Source of the DNA: Saprospirales bacterium
Lineage (GTDB): Bacteria > Bacteroidota > Bacteroidia > Chitinophagales > Saprospiraceae
Reading direction: 5' to 3'
Length of the DNA stretch: 32,978 bases
NCBI GenBank assembly: GCA_007695035.1
Contig: REEO01000017.1
Location: forward strand, 1-32,978
Positions 11,964 to 22,200 of the stretch are shown one piece after another. The notes under the pieces are model-generated. The model saw nothing but the letters and a program-made list of their open reading frames with translations. It searched no databases and was not told the DNA's origin. The translations under genes were made by a program, and so were the position numbers. Every line of letters starts with the position of its first letter. Position 1 is the stretch's first letter.

Positions 11964-13870
11964 TGCATTCCACACTGGCAGTCCCGTCTAAATTGACGCG
12001 GATTTTGAGGCTATTAGTTATTCTGATATTATTTCTCCCGGTACTTCAACCCCTGTCTGCGAAACCAGACACTACCCTGACTTTTGATGAAGTCCTCATC
12101 TCTGGAACTTCGTCAGTCAACTTTTTTCCCATAGATTCTATTCAGGGCAACCAGCAGTCCTCCAACAGCCTGAATCCGCTGCATTACTCATCCATCAATC
12201 TGCGCGAATATGCACCTGGAGGAATAGCTACCTTTACTTTCCGCGGGACCACTCCGCAGCAAAATGAAGTGTTCTGGAACGGACTTCGGTTAAACAACCC
12301 CATGACTGGCCTTACGGACCTGAGTTTGTTTCCCCTCTTCCTTTTTGATGCCGTGACCTTGCACCCGGGACACAATAAAAACCTGGACTTTTCTGGCTTT
12401 TCCGGGGGAGCAATACTCCTTAATTCACGAGGTCAGGCTGACACAGTTGGTGCGTTCAGATTGAAATTAGAGAACCACCTTGACCAGGTCAGCAACCGAA
12501 ACCATTTTATCGACCTCTACAATCACCGGGGCAGCACGGCCTTTCACATCAGAGGGCAACTGCGCAATGCAAGGAACAACTTCAGCTACAAAAATCCATC
12601 GGGAGAGCAAACCACTGCAGAACACAATCACCTCAATCAAAAAAGTCTAATCGCAGAGACCACTACTCAGTTTAGCAACAATCGAAACCTTAGTTTGTAC
12701 GCCTGGCTGCAGGATACGGACAGGCAAATTCCCGCTACCCTTTTTCAATCTCGAAGCAAAGCTGTTCAAAGAGACAAATCTCTCAGGGCGGGGGCTACAT
12801 TTACCTCTGGAAAAGGACCCGGACTGCTTTTATTAAATGCCGGATTCATTGCTGAGCAGCTCATCTATAAAGACAGTTTAACCTCAGAATTTTCGGACAG
12901 CGATATCTACCAATTTCAAACCTCAGCCAGGTATCAAATTCAACTTCTCCCCAACTTCCCTGTTCAAGGAAAAATAAACTATCAAAACAACCGGATACAC
13001 TCAACCGCCTACGAGGACCGGGTGGAAGAAAATCATTTGGATCTGGGGTTTGATATTGACTACGAAGGATTGTGGGATGATAAGCTGCGAATGGGCTTAA
13101 AGGTTCGAAAAGGGTTTGGCACCAGGGCCACCACTCCCCTGCTCTTCAATGCGCAAACAGTTTTTCTCGCAGGACCTGAAACCCTTATTACTGCTTCGTG
13201 GGGCACCCATTACCGGCTTCCAACCTACAACGACCTCTTTTGGCCCACCCTCGGCAACCCGGACTTAAAACCTGAGCGGGGTTGGAATGCAGAATTGGGA
13301 CTCAGATCCCGTCAAATGAAATTTATCGATCTGGTCCGAATCAACCTCTATCTCAGGCATACCGATCAAATGATTTACTGGACCAATTTCGGAGGCACAT
13401 GGCGTCCTGAAAACCTCAGTGCGGTTCGTGCCAAAGGACTGGAATTGAGAATAGAACAAAGAGCAAAAATCGGCGATGTTGACATGCGGTGGACAGCGGC
13501 TTACGATTTTAATCACAGTATACTAACTGAAGAGCGATTCCCGGGAGATCCGGCTAAAGGCAAACAACTACCCTACCAGCCAAAACACACTGTATTTGGT
13601 TCTTTAAAAGTCAACTGGCGGGAATTCACTGCCAGCGTCCAATGGAAGTACAGTTCAACCCGCTATGTTTCTGCAGATCACAGCAGTTCGTTGGATCCCA
13701 TCATTCTGGGAGGAATCCATTTAGATAAAAGGTTCAGTGTTGTGGGCTTGGATTGGCAGGTCGGCATTTACGCAGACAATGTGTTGGACCACCGATTCCA
13801 ATCTGTGAATCAGCGCCCGATGCCGGGTCGCCTGATGGGAATGAGATTAATCACAAAATTCACTAAATAA
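11960..13870 (+). CDS. btuB: TonB-dependent outer-membrane receptor, BtuB-like cobalamin transporter
   Basis: The product has about 636 residues: signal peptide (hydrophobic core LRLLVILILFLPVL, cut after about residue 34), plug domain (about 45-165, with GGIATFTFRGTTPQQNEVFWNGLRL and GFSGGAILLNSRG) and a 22-strand-type barrel. The barrel ends in GRLMGMRLITKFTK, a typical terminal strand. The cobalamin riboswitch upstream and the BtuG-like gene six bases downstream identify corrinoid uptake. No in-frame ATG precedes the signal peptide, and the upstream stop is at 11924-11926. TTG at 11960 has an AAGGAG six bases before it; a TTG at 11993 would give a more classical signal peptide but has no SD. 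The start is therefore uncertain. Confidence 0.9.
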   Translation: MLHSTLAVPSKLTRILRLLVILILFLPVLQPLSAKPDTTLTFDEVLISGTSSVNFFPIDSIQGNQQSSNSLNPLHYSSINLREYAPGGIATFTFRGTTPQQNEVFWNGLRLNNPMTGLTDLSLFPLFLFDAVTLHPGHNKNLDFSGFSGGAILLNSRGQADTVGAFRLKLENHLDQVSNRNHFIDLYNHRGSTAFHIRGQLRNARNNFSYKNPSGEQTTAEHNHLNQKSLIAETTTQFSNNRNLSLYAWLQDTDRQIPATLFQSRSKAVQRDKSLRAGATFTSGKGPGLLLLNAGFIAEQLIYKDSLTSEFSDSDIYQFQTSARYQIQLLPNFPVQGKINYQNNRIHSTAYEDRVEENHLDLGFDIDYEGLWDDKLRMGLKVRKGFGTRATTPLLFNAQTVFLAGPETLITASWGTHYRLPTYNDLFWPTLGNPDLKPERGWNAELGLRSRQMKFIDLVRINLYLRHTDQMIYWTNFGGTWRPENLSAVRAKGLELRIEQRAKIGDVDMRWTAAYDFNHSILTEERFPGDPAKGKQLPYQPKHTVFGSLKVNWREFTASVQWKYSSTRYVSADHSSSLDPIILGGIHLDKRFSVVGLDWQVGIYADNVLDHRFQSVNQRPMPGRLMGMRLITKFTK

Positions 13871-13876
13871 ATAATT

Positions 13877-14926
13877 ATGACACAGTATTTCACCAAAGTA
13901 GTATTGGTGGTCTTAGCCACAATGAGTTTATTGTTTACTTCCTGCAGTTCAGACGATGACAATGCGGGAATGACAGGAACAGAGGGACTCGAAAGAGATC
14001 GCCATGCCCTCGTCGTTAATGAGGGTGGATTTCAGCAGGCGAATTCTTCCCTTGGGATTTTAGACCTAGATAGCCGGGAGTACCTGCCCAATCAATATGT
14101 CGAAATCACAGATAACTCCCTGGGGGACATTTTTCAAAGTATTTACCTGAAAGAAGAAATAGCCTACATGGTGATCAATAATTCTTCCAAAATAGAGATA
14201 CTCAATTTGGAGACCCTGGAGCACGAAGGTACCATAACAGATTTGGGATCTCCACGCTACATGATCTCTCAGGGTGACATTGCCTGGGTTTCCACCCTGT
14301 TTGATCAGGCTATTCACACCATCGATCTTAATACAGGAGAAATAACAGGCCAAATTGACTTTCCCGGTTGGAGCGAGCAAATGGTATTCCAGGGAGAAAA
14401 TATTCTGGTTACCTGTCCTGATTGCCACCTCAAATACCTTATAAATCCCGAAACAGGAACCATTGTGGACAGCATATTTACAGGCGAAAACACCCACATT
14501 TTGAGAGCGCTGGATGACGGTCGCATCCTCTCTTTCAACTCGGGAAGTTTTGATGGTTCCCATGAACCGGTTTTACGGTTATTCAATCAAGACCTCGAGC
14601 TTTTAGACAGCGTAGTCATCGATGACTTATCCTACATCGGGGCTGGGGACCTCAATGAGACAACTGACAGGTTTTACTTTGCAGGTGTGGAAATAAACTA
14701 TATCGAGATAGAGGCTGACGGATTGGGTCAGATCACCACGGCATTTGCCACTGAAGAGCCATTCTCTGTATATCAACTGACCAGTGGACCCGGGGGAAAA
14801 ATTTACCTGACCAATGCCAGGGATTTCAGCAGTCTGGGACAGGTTCATGTTTATAATGAACAGGGAGAACACCTTCACCAATTTGAGGCCGGAGTGGTTC
14901 CATCCCGTATTTATTTCTATCAGTGA
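13877..14926 (+). CDS. btuG: Surface lipoprotein with YncE-like beta-propeller, probable cobalamin-binding BtuG
   Basis: The 349-residue protein starts with a lipoprotein signal and lipobox LLFTSC, lipidated Cys23. SSDDD follows directly, the kind of acidic tag that sends Bacteroidota lipoproteins to the cell surface. The remainder consists of repeated short blades of the YncE/DUF5074 propeller type (for example LGILDLDSREYL, IEILNLETLEHEG, IHTIDLNTGEITG). In Bacteroides thetaiotaomicron such a propeller, BtuG, caps BtuB and binds B12 with very high affinity. Here it follows the BtuB-like gene by six bases under the same riboswitch. That context makes BtuG the best reading. Its last seven bases overlap the convergent HMG-CoA lyase gene. 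Confidence 0.85.
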   Translation: MTQYFTKVVLVVLATMSLLFTSCSSDDDNAGMTGTEGLERDRHALVVNEGGFQQANSSLGILDLDSREYLPNQYVEITDNSLGDIFQSIYLKEEIAYMVINNSSKIEILNLETLEHEGTITDLGSPRYMISQGDIAWVSTLFDQAIHTIDLNTGEITGQIDFPGWSEQMVFQGENILVTCPDCHLKYLINPETGTIVDSIFTGENTHILRALDDGRILSFNSGSFDGSHEPVLRLFNQDLELLDSVVIDDLSYIGAGDLNETTDRFYFAGVEINYIEIEADGLGQITTAFATEEPFSVYQLTSGPGGKIYLTNARDFSSLGQVHVYNEQGEHLHQFEAGVVPSRIYFYQ

Positions 14927-15795
14927 TCTGGAAATGTCTCGCTAGCCATTAGTAGAGCTTTATTGAACTCCTTGCGGTCGATATCCAGGTCCAGTTCGAT
15001 ATTGTCAAAAAAGTAAATCAGGTTCTCGGTGGCCATGTTACCGGTGAGGTCGTCCTTCGCCATGGGACAGCCACCGAGTCCTTTAATAGCGGAGTCAAAT
15101 CGACGGCAGCCGGCACTGTAGGCTGATTCTACTTTTTCTTTCCAGTTGTGCGGAGCTGTATGGAGGTGTGCACCGAATTCAACGGAAGGATAAGCCGGTA
15201 TTACATTTTCAAAAAGGTAGGTGATGCTCTCCGGTCTGGCCACTCCAATCGTATCTGAAAGCATCAGGATTTTAATACCCTCCTTTGACAGTTGATCCGT
15301 CCAGTGGGCGACTATCTCGGCATTCCAGGGGTCACCGTAAGGATTTCCAAAACCCATGGACAGATACACCACCATTTCCTTATCCGATCGCACCGCAACA
15401 TCCCGGATAGCCCGGAGTCTATCGAGAGATTCACCAATTGTCGCATTGGTATTTCGCACCTGAAAAGTTTCGCTAATACTGAACGGATAGCCGAGATACC
15501 TGATCAAATCAAATTGAGAGGCGGCTACTGCTCCCCGTAGATTGGCGACAATGGCCAGCAAGAAGCTGTTTGATACCAGTTCAGGATCGAGCGCATTCAG
15601 GACATCTGCCGTGTCTTTCAACTGGGGAATGGCCTTGGGTGAGACAAAACTGCCAAAATCGATGGTGTGATATCCAACTTTCAGAAGTTGGTGCAAATAG
15701 GCCACCTTCTTATCCGTGGGGATAAACTCCTTCAGTCCCTGCATGGCATCCCTGGGGCATTCAATTATTTTTATACCACCTTTGTCCTGTTGCAT
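14920..15795 (-). CDS. Hydroxymethylglutaryl-CoA lyase
   Basis: This 291-residue TIM-barrel enzyme of the HMGL-like family cleaves HMG-CoA to acetoacetate and acetyl-CoA in leucine degradation. Key residues are visible: Arg15-Asp16 in ECPRDAMQG, metal-binding His210 and His212 in GAHLHTAPHNW, and Cys243 of the active-site loop in GLGGCPMAKDDLTGNMATE. The opening ECPRDAMQG departs from the common VGPRDGLQ, but the catalytic Arg-Asp pair is intact. No other leucine-degradation genes adjoin it. It converges on btuG with a seven-base overlap of the coding ends. Confidence 0.92.
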   Translation of the reverse strand: MQQDKGGIKIIECPRDAMQGLKEFIPTDKKVAYLHQLLKVGYHTIDFGSFVSPKAIPQLKDTADVLNALDPELVSNSFLLAIVANLRGAVAASQFDLIRYLGYPFSISETFQVRNTNATIGESLDRLRAIRDVAVRSDKEMVVYLSMGFGNPYGDPWNAEIVAHWTDQLSKEGIKILMLSDTIGVARPESITYLFENVIPAYPSVEFGAHLHTAPHNWKEKVESAYSAGCRRFDSAIKGLGGCPMAKDDLTGNMATENLIYFFDNIELDLDIDRKEFNKALLMASETFPDH

Positions 15796-15846
15796 TTGAT
15801 TAGATTATTCTTCATTCGATCAATGATACCACAAAATCGCCATCCA

Positions 15847-15877
15847 CCAATTTACGACTTAAAATGGGATAAGTCAA
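15847..15877 (-). promoter_or_regulatory. Possible promoter of the HMG-CoA lyase gene
   Basis: On the minus strand TTG (15877-15875), a 20-base spacer and TAAATTGG (15854-15847) resemble the Bacteroidota promoter, with one mismatch in the -7 element. The start near 15840 would give a leader of about 45 nt. Confidence 0.35.
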
Positions 15878-15942
15878 TTATTACAACCATAATTTGATGA
15901 CCTTTTTCATAAAAAAGGCGTTACATAATTGATTTCAAACCG

Positions 15943-15950
15943 TAAATTTG
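15943..15950 (+). promoter_or_regulatory. -7 promoter element of the small membrane protein gene
   Basis: TAAATTTG matches TAnnTTTG, with TTA 19 bases upstream. The element overlaps the TTG at 15948, so that codon cannot be the translational start of the gene. The ATG at 15978 is the first usable start. Confidence 0.55.
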
Positions 15951-15977
15951 GCCAAATTTTACAGAACCAACAACAAT

Positions 15978-16244
15978 ATGAATCCAAATAAGAAGGCTTT
16001 GTTCGCTGTTTTGGGATTTCTCTTGCTGGCCCTCGGCTTGCTATCCCTGGTCTTCGGAGCCATCGGCATCCGATTTGTTTTTCTGGGTTGGTTGGATGCA
16101 TTTCACCCGATTATCACCCTCTTAATCCACCTCGGCATGTTGTTTGGAGGTATCCTAATCATGTACCTGAGCCTCACCGATTGGCATGAAGGTCAATTGA
16201 GAGAAGACAACGACTCCGACGAGCTGGAAGAAAGCCAAGCCTGA
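15978..16244 (+). CDS. Small two-helix membrane protein of unknown function
   Basis: I do not recognise a family. The 88-residue product has a short basic N-terminus (MNPNKKA) and two hydrophobic helices, about 8-32 (LFAVLGFLLLALGLLSLVFG) and 40-66 (HPIITLLIHLGMLFGGILIMYLSL). The acidic tail LREDNDSDELEESQA carries no Lys or late Arg. The charge pattern suggests that both ends face the cytoplasm. The start at 15978 is chosen because the promoter element overlaps the longer frame. It converges on the alpha-2-macroglobulin-like gene, 24 bases apart. Confidence 0.75.
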   Translation: MNPNKKALFAVLGFLLLALGLLSLVFGAIGIRFVFLGWLDAFHPIITLLIHLGMLFGGILIMYLSLTDWHEGQLREDNDSDELEESQA

Positions 16245-16268
16245 AAATTCGGCCATAAAGCATCAAAT

Positions 16269-19200
16269 TTATTCCCGAATCACTTCCAGTTGGCCACCCT
16301 TTCCGTAAACAGAAAACTCCGGTGCGAAATAGGATTGGGCCTGAATCAAGCCCGCATTAAATTTTCCGGTGTAAGAGACGGAGGTTTCATATTCGAGCAC
16401 ATAAGTCCCTCTGGGCAATCGCTGTATAAAAAACTCGGTGACGGCATCTCTGCTGGACAGGTAGTAAGATAAACCACCTGACCACCTGTATCCACTTAGA
16501 ACATTGCCCGGTTCGAGGGCTGACGGCCTCATATCCTTTAAGTGGATGTATTCCATGTCACGGTCGGCTTTCAATACGATGCGTCCCACAAGTCGCTGCC
16601 CCGCCATTAACTTTTCTCCTTCTTCCAGAGAAACTAAAGTTTCGCCGCGGTCAGTTTGCCTTTTCACCATCCATTCCCGGCTGATCTCAATCGGCAAGCT
16701 TTCCCGGTCCGACTTCTCCACTTGCGAGATATCCTGAAAATACTGGTGGTAAACTGCCCCCCATGAAATCTCAGAACCGGTATTTTCAATCTCCAGTTTG
16801 ATTTCCTCGCCCGGTTCGCTCAAATTTTCCCTGAACCATCCCGTGCCGGATTGCAGGGCAGATCGGCTAAAGGGTCTTCTCGTACCATTTATTTTAATAT
16901 CGTCGATGTGGGTCAGGTTAATGTCGTCGGTTTCCCTGCCTGTCAGCAAACTCTGAATCACCCGGGCTGTGGCGGAATTGCTTCCCCAGTTTGTGGTTCT
17001 CCTTCGGTTGAGTAACCACTGCCTGATCTCTTCAATTTCTCTGTCGAATCCACCAATTCGATCCAAAAGACTGATGAGGTAGGTGTGACTTTCCATTCGC
17101 TGACTGAACCAATGGTAGGACCAATCTTCAATCAACCACCTACCCTGAGCTTCATCAAACCTTGTTCGCTCCAATAAACTCTCCGCTACAGTGAGTGCCA
17201 GACTTGAGTCCCCGTGCACGTGAAATACCTCACCCAACATGCCCTGCAACTGAGATGATAGCTCTGGCCAATCTTTCTTAGCAAAAGAATAAAATGCTTC
17301 CCAGTGCTCGCTTTCTGTAGCCCAGGGTTCCAGTTGAGACTTTACAAAGAGGTATTGCACCACTACAGGTGAAATTCTTCGACCATTTTCTTCTTTTTCG
17401 AGTCGCGATTTGTAGAACCTCTCAAAGTTTTCCTCTGCCTTTTCTTCGGAAAAAGAAACTGCATTTCTGACCAGATCAGAGCTGCCCTCACCCGGATGGC
17501 CCACGCCGTATTGATGCAGAGAGGCAAAACCCGTCAAAATCCTTTGACTTATAAACCAATTGGCCGGCCCGTTGGGAAACCAGGAAAATCCACCATCGTC
17601 CCGCTGTAATTTTCTCAACTCCCGCAAACTGCGATTGAGTTGCATATCCAGTGTATTGGGATTCAACAATTCAGCGAGTTTTTCTCTAGATTCTGACTCC
17701 AACAAGGCGGCCCTCAACCAGGGAGTTTCCTCGATATCAGATATTTTAAGGTCCCTGTTTTTCATCAGCTCACTTTGCAAACCTCCGGCTTCCACCCAGT
17801 TCCGAAGATGAGTTTTCAAATCGGGCAATTCTTCGAGCAAATGGCCCGCCATGGCATTCATGTAATACTGTTCAAAGAACTGACCGGCACTTCGGGCGGA
17901 AGAACTGCTGCTGAACGGCAGAGATTGAATGGCCAACCAAAAAGGGTCAGAGCTGTACTCAAAGCTGGTTTGATTCATGGTTGGATTAACCCCCGCTTCA
18001 AGTTGAATGGATTCTACCAGTTTTTCGCCCTGTCGCAGATAAAAAGGGAAAGTCCTGGTTATCCAAATATCGGAGGAATGCACCGCCACCAGTCTCCTTT
18101 CACCATCTGAAAGGTCCCCTGACTGCCCCGCAACAGATATTTCGATCAGGGGTGGTATCTCCCTTGAGATACTTAAGTCGAAAAACACCGTTTTGCTCGC
18201 ACCGGGATCGAGAACTGCTTTCAGGGATTGATCTTTAACTATTTCCCCAGAAATGTCTGCACCCGTAATGGCGTCCTCAATCACAATGGCGGCATCTAAT
18301 TCTAGCTTATCTTCCGAATTATTCACCAATCTGACCGGAAAGCCGAGTTTGTCCCCATGCATAAAAAACCGGGGCCAGTTAGGGAGTACAATAAAATCTT
18401 TAGATGTGGTTACCTCCAACTGCTTAATTCCAAAACACAGGTCTTCAGTAAGGCCTAGAATCTGGAACTTCCATGAGGTAAGTGCCTCACCCATTTCAAA
18501 ATCAACTTCCACCACCCCGTTTTCATCAGTACGCAAATCCGGGTAAAAGAAGACCGTCTCATCAAAATTTTCTCTAACCGTCTCATCCATTTGGATTAGC
18601 TGCTCCTCTTCCTCTGCGGAGGGATCAATTAAAGGCACCATATATTCAACAGCCAGCATTTCCCTGGTTTCAGCTGCTTCCGGGTGACCTGCGGACCTGG
18701 CAATCAGACCCGGGATATGATTTAACCACGAGATTAAGTCCGGGTAATTTTTAGTCTTATCAATTCCAGGATGTACTATCCTAAAAAACCCACGGGAGCT
18801 TATAGACCCGGTAGTCACGGTAGAAATTCCAACCCTTGATCTTCTGTTCCTGAATGGGCTGAGCGACCAATTATTTGGTACAAATTCGTCCAGGGATTTA
18901 TCATACATTGAGACCAGCACATTAGCTTGTACGGCATTTCCCTCTTTGTCGAACAACTGAAATCTCCAGGTCTGGCGACTGCCCGGTGCGGGGTTAGGAT
19001 CCCAGTCAACGGGTTTGACAGATAGGTTTTTATTGTCAAAGGGAACAGGGATGAAGACCCGTTGCGTAAAAGCGTGATTATGGGTTAATCCGGTAAAGGT
19101 AACATGCATGCCGCCCCGGTTTTCCTCCTTTATCTCCACCGGCAGGGTACCTTTATCAACAGTCCAGCGCATATCTGTTTCGCCCTCCTTCAACTCTTTA

Positions 19201-22200
19201 ACGATCAATAAATGAGACAAATCCAGGTGAGAGAGTCTTCTGATGAGTGCTGTTTCGCCAGGTTGGTAATGTTTTTTTTCCAAAAACAAGCTGAGGGCTG
19301 CGCATTTACCATAATTGTTTCCAACAAAATCTACGAGTTGATGCACACCTGAGTATAGGAGAACAGAGTCTTTGGATTCCAGATCAATTACATTCAAAAT
19401 GTAAACTCCTGCAGGGAATTTTGGGGTAAACGAAATATTTAATTTACCACTTACCACCAATTCCCGGCTGAGTAAAAGATCTTTCCGCTCCCAGTTTTCA
19501 AACTTGTATTCCTGCTTATAGGGTGCCAGTGGAAACCGATTTTTAAAATCCTCCTTAGATAGCAAATGGTGTGTGGGTGCACGCCATTTTCTGGGCAGGG
19601 GAATTCGGTCCGGATCTTGCAATTTCTGAATGGATACCTTCAACTTCCTGTCCAGTGGCACCCCATCCAGGTTTCTAACCCTCAGCTGACCGGATACTGC
19701 ACCTTGATCATCCAGGGTCCTGGGAAGATTTACATCAACCTTGACGGGATTGTCAGAAACACTTATACTTTTTGAAAGACTTGTGGATTCTCCTGCCTCA
19801 TCCGTCAGGACAAGACTTAAATTGTATTGATATACGCAGTGCACACAATCTTCTATATCACTCATTCGAGCAGCTTCAAAAGACAGATTGAAATTACCTT
19901 CAGAATCGGTTATTGTTTCTCCGTGGGCAATCTCGATTTCATTTCTCGCTGAGGGAGGAAAGTAAAACCGCGATCGATACCACCAGGGTGCAGATACCGT
20001 GCGGTGTACCCGGTACTCCACAGAGGCTCCCGATACTGGAAATCCGGCATAGGCCAGGGCATTCCCACTTACCTCAATGGTGTCTCCGGGGCGGTACTCT
20101 CCGATCATTTCATCCAACTCAGCAAACCAGGTGGGTCTCTTGTACTCCTCCACCCTAAAGGTGCTGGTAGATCCACGAGCTCGGTCGCTCAGTGAAATAG
20201 TCATCCTTCCGAGGATTCCTTCGGGAGCGGTAAAACTTCCGTAAAACGCACCGAATTTATTGGTCCTTAGTTCAATGGTCTGAACTACCTTTCTATTAGC
20301 GTCACGAACCAACACCTCAACATCCTCTCCCGGGCTCAATTTACTGCTTACATCGCCATCTCTTTCACTCAACAATCCCTTAAAGTAAACCCTCTGTCCC
20401 GGTCGGTAAATAGCCCGGTCGAGGCAAAAATCAACACTTTCATGATTTGAGCTAATGAATTCCCGCATTCTCGTATATCGCGTATTACTTCCGTAAAGGG
20501 TATCGCTTTCAAAAACCAACCTCGGAGTAAAAACATGAGTACTTTCCACTTCCGGCCAATCCACTCTTCCATCCTCAGAGCTGTGAAAAATTCCAAGGGT
20601 TCGGTCATAATGGCGTCTTTGGCTCCTGTCATACCGGCTTTCCAATTGAGTCACTTCCACTCCCTCAATTGGTTCTCCTGTGACCCGGTGTACCACAAAA
20701 CTGCTCGCAAGGTTGTGATTTTGTTCCTGATTAAAATAAGCTAGATTGGAGGACTGGAAATAGGACCACTTGATAATATTGTCGTTGTCCTCTTGATCCT
20801 CTTGCACCAAATTGGCTGTGAGGATATAAATGCCATTGGACAACCCATTCATTGGGACCTCAACCCGGTGCCGGTGGTGATTCCCATCATTGGGTAATGA
20901 AACAATATCCGCCTCAACCGCATCCCTCAACTCAATTTCCGCACGTATGCGTGTACCATCGTGCTGCCTCCAGGCCATTTGGTCTTCGCGGGAAATTCGG
21001 AAAACGCGTAATTGAATTTTGTCGATATTTCTGTAATCCAGGGAGACCAAAAAGTCGGTATCCAGGGGAACAGCTTCGTCCATCTGAAAGGAGAAGTCAA
21101 TTTCCTCAATCTGCGAAATAAGATTTTTTGCCATTGCCGCACCATAACTCCCGGGGTGATTTTCCACTGCCTTTTTTGCATATTCACGGGCAATTATATA
21201 ATAGTCTGCCGCCGGGTGATTATCCTCCGCCCTATAGTCACCCGCTCGATTAAGATAATGCCTACCTATTAGATTTAGGAACTCCGCCTGGACTTCAGTA
21301 TCTGCATACTGATCCACCCCTCGAGCCAGAGCTTCCCTGAAGATTGACTCACACTTAGCACCCTGGCAAAGTGATTCCATGATGCTGTACCGACCGAGAT
21401 CAAGGTCCGCAAGAACTGAACGGTCACCATTTTCAAGGGCTTCCCTTAAAATATCCTGAAGTAGAAGAACCGTACGAGATGAAAAGTCTGGCTGATCTTT
21501 CTCAGAGACCCCAAAATCGTGTTTAATAAATTCTTCTACCGGATAGAAAAACTCAGGGGAATTAACTATAATTTCCGGGAGCGCCACAGACTGCCTGTGA
21601 TTGGCAAACTGATAGAATTTGATAGCCCTGCTCTGTAGCAAATGCCTTACATTGGGTCTTCGGGCACGGCCAAGAGAGTCCCCGGATACAATCTCTCCAA
21701 GGGTCTCTATCCGCTCTTCCGCTGTTGCTTTGGATTCCAATGAAGCGAGATATGCTTCATCGGCTTTTTTTAGGAAATGCCCCCTGGTCCAGGTATCGAC
21801 ATCTTCCTCATCCACCTTCTCCACTTCAGTGTAACTACTGATAGTGTGCCGCCGGCTTTGCAGATAAAACATATAGTACTCCCCAAGTATTGAATACAGA
21901 ATGGAGCTTACCACCGGACCACATCTATCTATTTCACCTTCGATAAAGTTTATGATACGGAGCGGTTCATCCCTGTATAATCTATGTACGTACTTAATGC
22001 GATAAACCACAGCCTTGAGGTAATTTTCCCGGTCTTTTTCCTCCCATGCCTTTTCCAAAATCACCTCTGTCAATTCCAGTGCAGAGCGATATTTCCCCAG
22101 TCTTTCCAGTGAATCGATTTGACTCCAGGTAGGATCAGAATCATTTACCGATCTGTCATTTCGTGACAAGAAGGAGAAGGCGAGGAGGAAGACCAGTAAC

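Noticed and set aside
14066-14563. 165-codon minus-strand frame inside btuG
   Set aside because: It is a shadow frame opposite a lipoprotein with clear lipobox and propeller repeats, without independent signals.
15901-15918. CCTTTTT/AAAAAAGG hairpin as a terminator between divergent genes
   Set aside because: It is a short A/T stem with a 3-base loop in a region that serves as promoter for both sides; no transcript needs ending there.
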